From assembly GCA_941918925.1 (NCBI GenBank), contig OW799236.1:66302685-66366684 (forward strand): a stretch of 64,000 nt of DNA, read 5' to 3'. Numbering within the stretch: the stretch's first letter is position 1; each line of letters starts with the position of its first letter. Source of the DNA: Phyto melanocephala. Lineage: Eukaryota; Arthropoda; Insecta; Diptera; Rhinophoridae. This document shows positions 1-10,227 of the stretch, in pieces. Made by a program: the position numbers and the translations under genes. The notes beneath the pieces are model-generated. The model did not search any database, was not told where the DNA came from, and saw only the letters and a program-made list of their open reading frames with translations.

Positions 1-99
1 GCGATTAACAAAATAATAAATATTGTGCTTTAAATGTACACAAAATTGGTGGTGGGTATAAAAGATTCGGCACAGCCGAATATAGTGCTCTTACTTGTT
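1..99 (+). mobile_element. 3' end of a family B dispersed element
   Basis: This stretch is the same as the last ~99 bp of the large element ending at 50496. It carries the inverted sub-terminal motif GGTGGTGGGTATA, the hairpin ATTCGGC-ACA-GCCGAAT and the terminus CTTACTTGTT. The rest of the element lies left of the window. Near-identity with the copy 50 kb away suggests recent activity or conversion. Confidence 0.85.
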
Positions 100-117
100 C
101 ACTGTGTGAAGGGTATA
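100..117 (-). repeat. 18-bp fragment of a family A 5' end
   Basis: Directly abutting the CTTGTT terminus of the preceding element, this 18-mer is the reverse complement of TATACCCTTCACACAGTG, the 5' end of family A. It could be a deletion remnant or a template-switch product joining two families. Confidence 0.55.
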
Positions 118-119
118 AC

Positions 120-1649
120 AAAAACCAGGCATGGCTAAATGCTGAATTAAATATTGTGGCAGATGGCATTTTAGAAAAGGCAACAAGTGGCGCTGTTGGA
201 CGTCCTCGTGTACCATTTAGCGAAAAATCTGAATTTGGAAAAAGAAAAGAAGCTGCAGAGCTTTCAAATGCGATATCTTATACAAGTCTTCTCGTTTGTG
301 CAGCCGCATCAGCACGTAAACAAGGTGAAACCGATTTGTCTGCAATACTAAAGGAAAGTATTCAAAGTCCAACAAGACCATCAAAAATGCGTGAAATTTG
401 TGATGAACATCCGAAGAAGCCAATTCCATTTACTGCAAAAAGAAGTTTTTATTGCTGAAATGGAAGAGGAGAAGACTAATTTTTTAAGCACCGAACTAAT
501 ATTTATTTACGGCATTTAGTGAACAAAGTGAAGTGAAGTGTGACGCATCCCTACAATCGGGAAAACCAATCTGGAATAATCGCACACCGCAGTCTGTAAG
601 ATTTTGTCGTCCTATTAAACTGGAGTTCACAAAAGAAACGAAAGAAGTGGTTTTAAAGGAAAATTTGGACCTAAAAAAAGAAATTGACAATTTAAAAAAA
701 TTGGAAGTTACATTCAAATTATTTTTGACACTAATTGATGGAAAAATTTTTAACGCTTTAACCGGAAACAAATCAAACCAGGCTTGCCCTATTTGTTATG
801 CTACACCAAAAACACACGTTTGATTATTCCGTGCAAAAGAAGAAAACCTAAAGTTTGGGCTTAGCTCACTTCATTGCTGGATAAGAGTTTTTGAGTTTCT
901 TTTACATATAGGATACAAATGTAAGGTACAAAAATGGCAAATACGAGGAGTTGACAAGTCAATTGTATTGAAACGGAAAACTGATATACAAAACGATTTT
1001 TGGAAAAAACTCGGACTTCGCGTGGATATGCCCAGAATAGGTGGCTCATCTACTAACGACGGAAACACTGCTCGTCGAGCTTTCGCTGAACATGAAATTT
1101 TTTCAGAAATAACTGGTGTAGATAAGGATATTATATTTAGGTTCAAAATAATACTGATCCTGTCAGTTCGAAATAAATTTAGAGAAATTTGAATTATATT
1201 GTTTTGAAACAGCAAACCTTTTTCAGGAGCGATATCCCTGGTTGCCAATGACTTCTACGGTTCACAAAATGTTAATTCACTCAAAGCAAATAATAGAAAT
1301 TGCTCCACTTCCAATTGGATTTTTTGGAGAAGGTGCTGCTGAATCTCGTCATAAAATATACAAAATTGATCGCTTACATCACGCGCGTAGAAACACCTGC
1401 ACCAATAACCTACTAGATGTATTTAATAGGGCCATGGATACTTCAGATCCATTAATTTCCACAACATTTTTAAACAGACGCATTCAAAAAAGAACACGTT
1501 CCACGTTACCACCTGAAGTAATTGAACTATTATGTTGCTGCGAACCAACAGAAGAACTTCACCATAACGAACAAGACGACGAAAATAATGAAAGTGAAGA
1601 AGCCTCCTTTGAATTAATTTTACAAAGTGAATTTGATATAAACAATTAA
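120..1649 (+). pseudogene. Broken Transib/RAG1-like DNA transposase
   Basis: Four open segments (about 156-458, 533-823, 850-1190, 1200-1649) in shifted frames together read as a Transib-type transposase, the family ancestral to the vertebrate V(D)J recombinase RAG1. Seen directly: LIDGK with CPIC 16-19 residues downstream (about 737-800), matching the second catalytic Asp and the first zinc pair of RAG1. Next come STNDGNTARRAF (about 1048-1085) and ERYPWLPMTSTVHKMLIH, whose H-x4-H has the spacing of the second zinc pair. GEGAAESRHK at about 1330-1360 should hold the last catalytic Glu. The open segment ending LPPEVIELL and an acidic tail complete the protein. Stops near 459 and 821 and a frameshift near 1190 break it. 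The region around the first catalytic Asp seems deleted near 460-540. Inactive; family call firm, exact boundaries not. Confidence 0.85.
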
Positions 1650-1690
1650 TAAATATTTTAGTATTAAAAAACAAATTAATTAATTCTATA

Positions 1691-1697
1691 CACTGTG
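1691..1697 (-). other. Possible Transib terminal heptamer (CACAGTG on minus strand)
   Basis: CACTGTG lies 41 bp past the transposase stop. Read inward it is CACAGTG, the RAG recombination-signal heptamer, and it resembles the CAC-starting ends of Transib elements. A 5-bp target duplication cannot be tested because the other end is missing. No convincing nonamer follows. Confidence 0.35.
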
Positions 1698-2401
1698 TTT
1701 AAATTAATGGGTGCTAGAGGGTTAATTTTTGGTCACTTATGGGTTAAATTCCATTTTTTTATTGGAACCATCCATAATTATATAATTCATATAATAACTG
1801 TTTCGATTACTCTTATAATGTAGTCGTAATTAATTTTGCACAGAAAAAGTCGTCTGAACTGACAATTTTCCTTATTGAAGCAATTCTTAATTGTTATTTC
1901 ATTGTTAGTACATGTTTAGTTTTAGCATTTATGTCAGCTCTAACAATCGTCCGTACAGGGCTATTCTGTTTTGAGCAGTGTTGTATAAACCTAAGGAAAG
2001 TCCTTTTTTCGTAGTGTTTTAAAAATTTTTATTTTTTAATTCTCGAAAACTGACACCTTCTAACTGAAAAGCAATTATTGTTTATTTTTCTATGCTAGAC
2101 AAGTAACAACCGCGATAATAATCAAACGAAGTAAAAACAGAAGAGAAAAAAACCTTAAGCCAAGTAAAACACATGATTTTTAGTGCTGCGGCTTTAATAA
2201 TGTACCACCTTGAAATCAAATAAAATAAAGTTTTTTGTTGCTTAAGTAATTAAATATAAAATATAAATAAATATTTTCTAAACTTTGTGTGAATATAAGA
2301 AATAATAAAAATTAACGTGCGGCTATAATATTGCTCTGCAGTGTGAACATAATTACATACGTAATCCGAGACAAGTCAAGGCATTTGGAGTAGAAGCTGC
2401 C
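1698..2401. other. Non-coding AT-rich stretch
   Basis: No ORF with recognisable similarity, no tandem repeat and no transposon end seen. Confidence 0.5.
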
Positions 2402-2403
2402 TA

Positions 2404-3111
2404 CACGCAAAGAAAAACCATGGTTACGACATGATCACGACGGTCATATTATTTTTTCTAAAACAATATTTGGTTGTCGAAAACAAGTAATAGTTATTTT
2501 TGTTTCATTTCATCATATATTTTGTCACGATAATCAAGCATTTGTTTGAATTGTATCATTTAATGTTTATTTTGCGTAAAAATTTCAAAATGAAATAAAT
2601 TGATAAAAATAACATTATATTCAAAAGCATTCAAAATTACAAATAATCATTAAATAATAGGTGAGACAACTGTATGATTACAAATTAATCAAGCTATGAT
2701 TTTTTTTAATAATAATTTGATTTCAACTGTTCTTCTTCTTGCTAAATAAATTTTTATTATTTTAAAAGTTTAAGATGTCAAAAAAATGAACAAAAATTTT
2801 GAGAAATTAAAGAAAATTTACAAATAAACGAGAAATTGTAAAAAAATACTGATATAAAAATTGCAATTAAATTGGTAAGTACAATCAATATGTGTATGTT
2901 AGAGCAAAAGACAATAATTTGCCGTTAAAAGCAAAAATTGCCGATTTCAATTGTAGTCATATATATGATTATTGAAAGATAATTTAATTAAACATAATAA
3001 TGATAACTGGTAACTGGTAACCATTTTATGTTTTAACGATAATCATACAATTCAATCATAGTATGTTGCTCTTCGATTATGGTTACCACAACCATATTTT
3101 TTCTTTGCGTG
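2404..3111. mobile_element. MITE with CACGCAAAGAAAAA terminal inverted repeats and TA duplication
   Basis: The left end CACGCAAAGAAAAACCATGG is mirrored by the right end (reverse complement CACGCAAAGAAAAAATATGG). Both are flanked by TA (2402-2403 and 3112-3113), as expected for Tc1/mariner-type cut-and-paste. The 708-bp interior has no coding capacity but contains partial sub-terminal repeats of an ATAATCATACAATTCAATC type. Non-autonomous. Confidence 0.75.
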
Positions 3112-3113
3112 TA

Positions 3114-4241
3114 AACTATTACTTATTAAAGAAACCATGTAGCTTAAGAATATTAATATTTGTATTCACGAGGTGTACTTAATTTAAAATGTTCTGAAAC
3201 AATAACATAAAATAATGTGAATGTAGCGAACGACGCTTTATAACTAAGATTGATATATCAAATTTTAATCGCCGATTTTGCTATATTTTTGATAACGGAA
3301 CTTTTTAACGGATATTGAAGGTGTGGCTTACAAATATGTATTACAAATGGCTCGGCTTAGAAGATTCTTAATCGATCGCAGCAGATACCTGAATATTTAG
3401 GAAGGCACAATAAACATAATATATACAGTAGTATTGTTTTGGGACAGTTCTTATTTGAAAAGCAACAAAAATTTGACATATAAGAACACCTTGTGCATAC
3501 AGTAATTGTTTTTATAATTTTTTTTATTTTTATTTTTTTTTTTTCACTTGTTTTAAACTTCAGCTGTAAAAGTCCATAGACAAGAACAATTCTCTGCCTT
3601 ATGTATGTAAGTATTAAAGATATAAACAAACATATTTTTCCAAACTGCGATTACCTGATGAATAAATTTGATTTGATATGAACCTTTTTTAACCATAACC
3701 TAATGTATACTTAAGTGAGAATCACTGAAGAACTGAGGAAAGATAGGTAGGAAACTGGGATGCTGGACACATAAACTCGGAGATCCGTGGATTTCATCGT
3801 GAATATGGTGGTTAACTCTCGGATATTATTTTTAATAATAAGTTATTAAATTTTTACACGTAGGCGTGACTTTTGGTCCACCCTGTATGTATATACTGGA
3901 GAAATAAATTAAGTCATCCAACGTCGTCTATAGAAGTAATTTACCTTAAATATTTGCATTAAATCCTATTCCACTTACATAATAAATATAAATGCTTGTA
4001 GTATGTTAAAATATTTAAATATTTTTGCTTAATCAAAAAAAAATTACTAAACGGATTTAAAGAAAATTTGCTGTACAGATAGATAACAACACGGATTATT
4101 GTATAAAGAGGCTAGTTTCCATGCCGACAACTAAGCAGACGAAGTTGCGGGTACAGGCTAGAGTATATAAGTTTATTAAAACAAAATTTTAATGTTTCTT
4201 TTCGAGTGCTTGACTACGACTAGCCTCTAAGTCACTCATTC
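3114..4241. other. Non-coding stretch between MITE and errantivirus LTR
   Basis: AT-rich. A CCACCCTGTATG string near 3878 resembles Tc1/mariner termini, but no partner end was found. The outer part may include the distal portion of the LTR whose inner part is annotated next. Confidence 0.4.
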
Positions 4242-4605
4242 TTTATTTTAATAAAGTACTTTTTGCTTAATTAACAATATTTCTTTTGTTTATTTTAATA
4301 AAGTTCTTTTTGCTTAATTAACAATATTTCCTTTGTTTTAAGATTATAAAAAAGAAATACAAATAAGTATCAGGTAAGTTTATTAACAGACATAGCGTCA
4401 GCATTTTATAACTACAATATTTTATTTGTTATTTGATTGCGACACACTGTAATGTGAATCGCAATTGGGTCACAACATTATGGGAAGAGAATTTGTAAAT
4501 CAACAAGACGCGGCAATTTTAATTTAGTTGGAATTTAATACATTTTATTTTCAGGTTTTTGAACTTAACTAGAAATGTGCAAAATTAATAAAATTATTGT
4601 TAACT
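4242..4605 (-). repeat. 3' LTR, inner part; distal boundary unresolved
   Basis: On the minus strand the LTR begins AGTTAACAATAATTTT immediately after the polypurine tract; AGTTA starts are typical of gypsy-class LTRs. The segment ends in two tandem 47-bp copies (4242-4288 and 4289-4335, two or three differences) carrying AATAAA-type signals. No second LTR is present to fix the end. Confidence 0.6.
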
Positions 4606-4618
4606 CTTCCACCCTCAA
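4606..4618 (-). other. Polypurine tract (second-strand primer site)
   Basis: Minus strand TTGAGGGTGGAAG lies between the env stop and the AGTTA LTR start, where errantiviruses keep the plus-strand primer. Confidence 0.7.
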
Positions 4619-4633
4619 TTTGATTGTCCACAA

Positions 4634-6118
4634 TCAAAAATATGGTATTTGTGTAATCCTTGCTATTGGAGATTTTCCAGAGTCATTGCTACTCAGGATA
4701 AAATTTTGTGATGGTGGTGGAGTGTTAACGGTAATATTCTCAGAACGATTTTCTTTTCCCCAGCTATTCTTTCTTCCCAGACAATATAATAATATTATTA
4801 TGGCCGTTAAGGTCATTAAGGCATAACTTATAACATCGCCAAATTTACTTTCGATATTTAAGAGTTCTATAGCTTCTGTATTATTAACATTCATTTCTCT
4901 AATCAATTCTAATGTTAGAGTCTCCTCTACGTGTGGTCTTCCAACTATTGGCTGTACCACCGGTGGTAATGGTTTATAGTAAGAAACCTCTGAGAATGAA
5001 AATTTTTTATTGTTTACTGATAACGTCTCATTTTGGAATCTTATAAGATAGGTACCGTTTAGATCATAAGATTCTTGGCTAAATGAAATCGTTCCATTAA
5101 ATTGGTTCAAAAGAATCGTGCCAGGAAATATTTCTTGTATAGTCGGTATGTGAAGATTATTTATCATGGTACAGTTCGAGGGTTTACCGTGAATTAAATT
5201 AGGGATGCATTCAGAGGTAGTAATATCCTTAATATTATCATTCTTGCACATTGCTAATCGACTGAAAACTTTACATTCATTTTTGATACCAAATACCTTT
5301 TTGTCACAGAGCAAAATTTCATCGAATTCAATTTTAGTAGCTATCTTGTTGATTTTTACAGGTTTAATGGTAATTCTGTTACATGATTCGTTATAAATGG
5401 TTGGAATATTAATAATATAAATTATAGAGTCATCGCTGGAAGCTATTCTTACATCTCCAAAATTAAGAGATTCCTCGATGTTTAAATAACTAATGCTTTC
5501 TTGGTCAGCCAAGGTTTTGATCGTATCCATTTCATATTTAGATAATATGAACGAATTGATGACCCCTACTTTGGCCCAATCTATTGCATATTTAAGGTTT
5601 AAAATTTCGCTGTTCAAAATTTCTAGTTTGTATTTTAACTCGTTTATTAGATAATTTTTTGTTTCTTCATTTATTACCGATTTTAAAATTTTATTTGTCT
5701 TCGAGGTTAGTTCATTAAGTTTTTCCAGCGACATTCTATTTATTATTACTTGTTTGTTATTACTTTCTAATACATTATTTATTTTTTGTTCTATTATTTG
5801 GAAGTCGGCATGATCTGGGTTACCAGCAACCCATTTCCATGCTGACCCGATAAAATCTAGGGATCTCTTATTTCTTGGTTTTAGGTTACTAATATGCATT
5901 TTTAATTGTGTTATTTCGTATGAGAGGAAAGGATAAAGGGGGTGGGAAGTACTCACATTAGCCTGGAGGATTGACTGTATGTCGTCAATCGCTGTTTCAT
6001 AATTTTTCATATGGACCACGTGAACCAGTTTCACAGTACCGGATTGCACTCTAGCGAACCCGGTATCAATAGCGACTATCCGTGAGTTGGTATAATCCAT
6101 GATTCTTACCTCACTCAT
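4634..6118 (-). CDS. env: Errantivirus envelope fusion protein (F-type)
   Basis: Open frame of 494 codons. The likely role is a class I-like membrane fusion glycoprotein of the baculovirus F/errantivirus Env family. Seen: a furin-type cleavage site RNKR at residues 82-85, then a hydrophobic, Gly/Ala/Trp-containing fusion-peptide segment (86-106), a long helical/coiled region (about 110-190), N-glycosylation sequons and cysteines in the ectodomain. One transmembrane helix lies at about 429-447, followed by a 47-residue tail. The first ATG probably is not the true start. The frame stays open about 20 codons upstream, to a stop near 6182, and encodes a hydrophobic segment with no ATG. That fits a signal peptide whose start codon is supplied by splicing from the 5' leader, as in gypsy. 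That leader is missing here, so normal expression is unlikely. The length is near the family norm and no internal stop is seen. Confidence 0.9.
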   Translation of the reverse strand: MSEVRIMDYTNSRIVAIDTGFARVQSGTVKLVHVVHMKNYETAIDDIQSILQANVSTSHPLYPFLSYEITQLKMHISNLKPRNKRSLDFIGSAWKWVAGNPDHADFQIIEQKINNVLESNNKQVIINRMSLEKLNELTSKTNKILKSVINEETKNYLINELKYKLEILNSEILNLKYAIDWAKVGVINSFILSKYEMDTIKTLADQESISYLNIEESLNFGDVRIASSDDSIIYIINIPTIYNESCNRITIKPVKINKIATKIEFDEILLCDKKVFGIKNECKVFSRLAMCKNDNIKDITTSECIPNLIHGKPSNCTMINNLHIPTIQEIFPGTILLNQFNGTISFSQESYDLNGTYLIRFQNETLSVNNKKFSFSEVSYYKPLPPVVQPIVGRPHVEETLTLELIREMNVNNTEAIELLNIESKFGDVISYALMTLTAIIILLYCLGRKNSWGKENRSENITVNTPPPSQNFILSSNDSGKSPIARITQIPYF

Positions 6119-6189
6119 TAGGGCAGGTATCTGTATTCTAAAAGAAGTGAAAACAAAAACAAAAAAAATATATTCTTTTCCTCAATTCT

Positions 6190-8319
6190 CTAATTCCTAA
6201 TATTGTTCCTGTGGACCACTCTTCCACTTGTAGTTACTACAGTTGTGTGTCTATTTTCTTCTACTATTTCCCTTTTATAATTTTTCGACAATTTGGTACC
6301 CAGTCTCCTATTCTCCTTAACAAAAATTTGTTCACCCACTCTATAATCTTTTGGCTCGTTCCTGTACCTGTTATGATATTCTAGGACTGACTGTTGTTTA
6401 GCCTTAAAGTCTTCTATCATTCTAGTTCTCTCCTTTTCCCAGTCCTCAGGATTATTAAAAAATTTCTTACCAAAAAATGCCTCAAAAGGCTTCCTACCTA
6501 TAGTTGAATGAATGGTATTATTATATTCGTAAACTGATTTGTCTAAGAGTTCAGATAAATTACCCTGAGTTCCCTCCGATTTGATACACCTCATAATTTC
6601 CGAAAGGGTCGAATGGAACCTTTCGATTTGTCCATTAACCGTACTAGCATATGGGGGAATTCTAAACACCTTTACATTAAATTGATTTTCTAACATGAAT
6701 ATTATCGTCTTGGAGTTGAATGATTTTTCATTATCCATAACAACTATTTCAGGCATGCCAAAGTTCAGCAATATTTCCCTTAATGGCCCTTTAATATCTT
6801 CTGCTGCTCTGGAATTCAGTGTTTTTGCTTGCGCGTATTTAGTTAACTTGTCGATGGCTGTTAAAACTGAAGTCTTTTCTGTTATGTAGATATCGATGTG
6901 CACTATTTGGCCGGGGTATTGAGGAATGGGAGTTTCCTGTAGGGAAATGTTGTTAGGATGCCTATCATATTTGTTTTCCTTACAAATTTTGCATGATTTG
7001 GTTATTCTTCTTATTTTCGCAGTCATTTGTGGAAAGTAACACCTGTGTAAAAGTTGAGCTTTGTTCTCCTCGGCACTTCGATGGGCTCTGCTGTGTTCAT
7101 TGATTATTTCTAATTCTTGATCTGATTCACTGCATATGTCGGCTACCATTTTCCTCGTATAAAGGACTTTATATTTGGAAAAAGTTTTAGAATATAGTTC
7201 TTGTGCTCTTCCTAGCACTTCGTCGGTGGTTTTAATACAATTTGTTACCGAGGGATTTAAGTATTTTTTGAATATTTCTTCTAGTCTTCTTTCACTAAGG
7301 TTTGGTTCTAAAAAAATATGTCTATGGTACGTTGGGAAGACAATTTGGAATTCGTACGATTGTTTTTCATTTGGTTCTATGATAATTTGATTCTTGAATA
7401 CATTTATAGGTGCTTCTGTATGTTGAATTAAGTTTTGTGGTGAGCTTTGGCTACTATGTTGTGTAGCGTCCGTTGAATTTATTTCGAATATCTGCTGCGG
7501 TGGTCTGGATAAAGCATCCGCTACGACATTTGCATTTCCGGGCTTGTACAACAGTTCGTAGTTGTACTCTTCCAGTGTTGCTTTCCATCTTCTGAGTTTG
7601 CTGTTTGAGTTCCCATTATTTAGAGCGCGCGTTAGAGGCTGGTGGTCTGTGAATATTTTAATGGTTGCCGCCCCATACAAGTAATTTCTCAATTTCTTTA
7701 AGGCCCAGACAATTGCCAACATTTCTCGTTCGTTTGTGGCGTAGTGTTCTTCAGCCTTATTCAGAGTTCGCGAAATAAATGTTATGGGCTTGCCATCTTG
7801 TTCTAAAACGGCTCCGATGGCATGATTGGAAGCATCCGTAGTAAGTAGAAATTCTTTTTTGAAGTCAGGATAGGCCAACATCACGTCCTCAGATGTAAGA
7901 CTTCTCTTTATTTTATTGAATGCATCTAAGGCATCTTTGTCGAGGATAACTCTTATTTTAGAGGATGCAGATTTGGACATTAGTCCTCCTTCCCCCCTCA
8001 AAAGTCCTGTTAGGGGTTTTGCTAGCTTGGCATAATTTTTTATAAATCGACGGTAAAATCCGGACATCCCTAGGAATGATCTCAAGTCTTTTATAGTTCT
8101 AGGAGTAGGGAAATTACCAATTGCATCCACTTTCTTCGGGTTTGCGCGTATTCCTGCTGTGGATATCAGAAAACCTAGAAATTCTACTTCCGGCTTCATG
8201 AACTCGCATTTATCGAGTTGGACCTTCATGTTTGCTGCTTCCAATGTTCTAAAAATTTTTTCGATATTCTGCAAGTGTGTTTCTTCATCCCTACCAAATA
8301 TGATAATATTGGCGCCCAA
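6190..8319 (-). CDS. pol: Errantivirus Pol, 5'-truncated: RT thumb, RNase H, integrase
   Basis: Open frame of 709 codons from an arbitrary non-ATG boundary (a TTG). Residues 4-8 (NIIIF) align with the strand after the reverse-transcriptase YxDD motif, but the two catalytic Asp positions read Ala-Asn and everything upstream is lost. RT connection/thumb follows (FLGMSGFYRRFIKNYA, 82-97). RNase H has D162, E199, D225 and D268. The integrase has an HHCC zinc site (H409, H413, C443, C446) and a D476, D529, E566 triad with 36 residues between the last two. The C terminus ends RVVHRNNIRN. RNase H and integrase look intact, but without protease and RT core the product is non-functional. The stop lies 71 bp before the first env ATG. 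Confidence 0.9.
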   Translation of the reverse strand: MGANIIIFGRDEETHLQNIEKIFRTLEAANMKVQLDKCEFMKPEVEFLGFLISTAGIRANPKKVDAIGNFPTPRTIKDLRSFLGMSGFYRRFIKNYAKLAKPLTGLLRGEGGLMSKSASSKIRVILDKDALDAFNKIKRSLTSEDVMLAYPDFKKEFLLTTDASNHAIGAVLEQDGKPITFISRTLNKAEEHYATNEREMLAIVWALKKLRNYLYGAATIKIFTDHQPLTRALNNGNSNSKLRRWKATLEEYNYELLYKPGNANVVADALSRPPQQIFEINSTDATQHSSQSSPQNLIQHTEAPINVFKNQIIIEPNEKQSYEFQIVFPTYHRHIFLEPNLSERRLEEIFKKYLNPSVTNCIKTTDEVLGRAQELYSKTFSKYKVLYTRKMVADICSESDQELEIINEHSRAHRSAEENKAQLLHRCYFPQMTAKIRRITKSCKICKENKYDRHPNNISLQETPIPQYPGQIVHIDIYITEKTSVLTAIDKLTKYAQAKTLNSRAAEDIKGPLREILLNFGMPEIVVMDNEKSFNSKTIIFMLENQFNVKVFRIPPYASTVNGQIERFHSTLSEIMRCIKSEGTQGNLSELLDKSVYEYNNTIHSTIGRKPFEAFFGKKFFNNPEDWEKERTRMIEDFKAKQQSVLEYHNRYRNEPKDYRVGEQIFVKENRRLGTKLSKNYKREIVEENRHTTVVTTSGRVVHRNNIRN

Positions 8320-9338
8320 ACAAATTTTTAGTTTTTGTTGTTGTTTTCAATATATTTGTACGAATGAAACTTCGCTTGGGTGTTCTTTCGACATCGTTGA
8401 ACAGGCAGTTAATTTTTAAAAATCGACAGAACTTCTAAGACAAGAAAAATTTCATAGCGCTTTTAATGCTTAAATGGCTATGTAAAATATATATTGAATT
8501 TGTTTGAGGTATGTGTGAGGTGAGCACAAACGCTTATCGCTCTATAACAATAACTTTTATTAAAACTAGTACATAACTATATTCGAATCAACTGGTTGGC
8601 ATCGTATGAGACACCAAAGTTATGTAACTATTCTGATATTAGAAGTAACTAGTAAAATTCTAACTACGTACTAGTTTCTTCATCTGTAGGGACGCTTACA
8701 TTATACAACCAATTTGAATAAAAAAAATATACCATTTGAAAGGAATTTTACTGTAGATGTGCATAATCTCGTACTAAAATTGGTTCAGTATTTTAGGAGT
8801 TATAAGCGACTAAAGTTTATACAAATACAACGCATGAGATAAATCCCTAACCATATATTTGGTAAACTAAAATTCAAATGGATTAAATTGAAGATCTATT
8901 GCAATTAACTCAAACGACTAGCTGACAGGTGTCCCTAAGGAACAAAAATGGGTACGAACTGTATTTGGTACTTCTTAAGTCCCCTTTGTAACTTAAAAAC
9001 ACATAAATAAAAAAAATCAATTAAATTGTATTCTAACTAACTACGCATAAAAATTTTAATTGGCACATTACAGTATGTTTTTTAAATAGAGGCGCGGTGC
9101 CAGCTGGTAAATGCGTGTGGTTGTAAATAATCATAAAAGCTTGGGCATAATTATTGATAACCATCTTACCACCTTTATTGACCGTATCAACTGTTTATAT
9201 GGCATAATTATTGATATTATAAGAAAATTCTACTCGAGAAATATTAGCTTTTAATTCCTCATATTCTTTATGACTTGGAATTTTACTCGGGTACCTCCTC
9301 TTATGACATTTCTAAATTGAATTGTGCTTTAAATATGA
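8320..9338. other. Non-coding stretch beyond the pol breakpoint
   Basis: No reverse-transcriptase, protease or gag similarity continues in any frame. The plus strand at 8310-8320 reads TGGCGCCCAAA, like a tRNA-Lys primer-binding site but in the wrong orientation for this provirus. The rest is AT-rich with no recognised element. Confidence 0.5.
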
Positions 9339-9339
9339 T

Positions 9340-10045
9340 TGTTCGTTTTACTTACAAATGTTCGTAGATATGAGCACATTTCGGTATTTTTCAAAACATT
9401 TTCAGGTTGCTCGTTACTAAACTATATTTCATTTAAGATTTTATTGATATTTTTTCGTATAATTAAGACTAAGCTACCGTCTCTGATGTTCTCTCTTTTT
9501 TATTTTACTCATTTCACTAGAAATACACAAATTTTAATACCTAGGATTCGTAATACTTTATTTGAGAAATCTTTTGTTATAAGAGTTGCACGTATTTGGA
9601 ATCATTTACCTCTAGCTTTTCGTATATTTTCTTTTAGTTTGTATTTTCTTTAGTTTTAATGCTTTCCGCTCAAAATTACTGTTGTATTTTTCGGAATATT
9701 AATATTTATTTTTTTCCAATATTATTATCCGACTTGTTATTTTTATTACTACCACTATTTCTGTTTTGTTGAGTCCGGTTATAATTGATAATACTTATTT
9801 TGTATCTTACTGCTATATATGGGATTTTTCTTTTCCGTTTGGAATCTTATTCATATATAGATATACCTACATTTTTTGTAGTATTAGGTCAATATTATAT
9901 ATGAATATAATAGAATATGTATTATTGTTTTTCTTTTTTAGTTTGTAACAAAACTTATAGGCATTTTTTTAATCTGTAATATAAGCTGTTTGTTCTTGAA
10001 GGTTTTTTTTATATTACTATGAAGTTAAATAAATAAATAAATAAC
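9340..10045 (+). pseudogene. LINE 3' end: C-terminal reverse-transcriptase polyprotein fragment
   Basis: The frame over 9339-9653 contains IPRIRNTLFEKSFVIRVARI followed by WNHLP, the pattern that closes ORF2 of many non-LTR retrotransposons (a basic stretch, then SF-x-V-R-x-x-R-x-W-N-x-L-P). It is followed by a non-coding tail ending in TAAA repeats (about 10026-10042), the usual target-primed 3' terminus. It is 5'-truncated, as most LINE copies are. The clade (jockey or CR1-like) is not certain. Confidence 0.65.
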
Positions 10046-10227
10046 TTTGACGATTATATAAACACTAATCTTAGAAGCAAATAATTATTCGGTATATTTT
10101 TCAAGACATTTTAAATGAAAAAATATTGAAAGAATTAAAATCATCTTGCTCATCTTGCACCACCCTGTAAGAAAGCATGTGTTTTGCTCCAAACATATGC
10201 AATGTTTCAAAGCATATTTATTTGTAA

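Larger units (their letters stand above)
4242..8319 (-). mobile_element. 3' half of an env-bearing errantivirus (gypsy-class LTR retroelement)
   Basis: On the minus strand the order is pol (6190-8319), env (4634-6118), polypurine tract (4606-4618) and an LTR starting AGTTAACAAT at 4605. This is the normal order of insect errantiviruses. Gag, protease, most of the reverse transcriptase, the primer-binding site and the 5' LTR are absent, so the copy cannot replicate. Pol and env remain open, so the 5' loss was probably one event rather than slow decay. The lower boundary is unresolved. Confidence 0.85.

Noticed and set aside
3857..3895. CCACCCTGTATG as a transposon terminus
   Set aside because: No partner inverted repeat or target duplication was found nearby.
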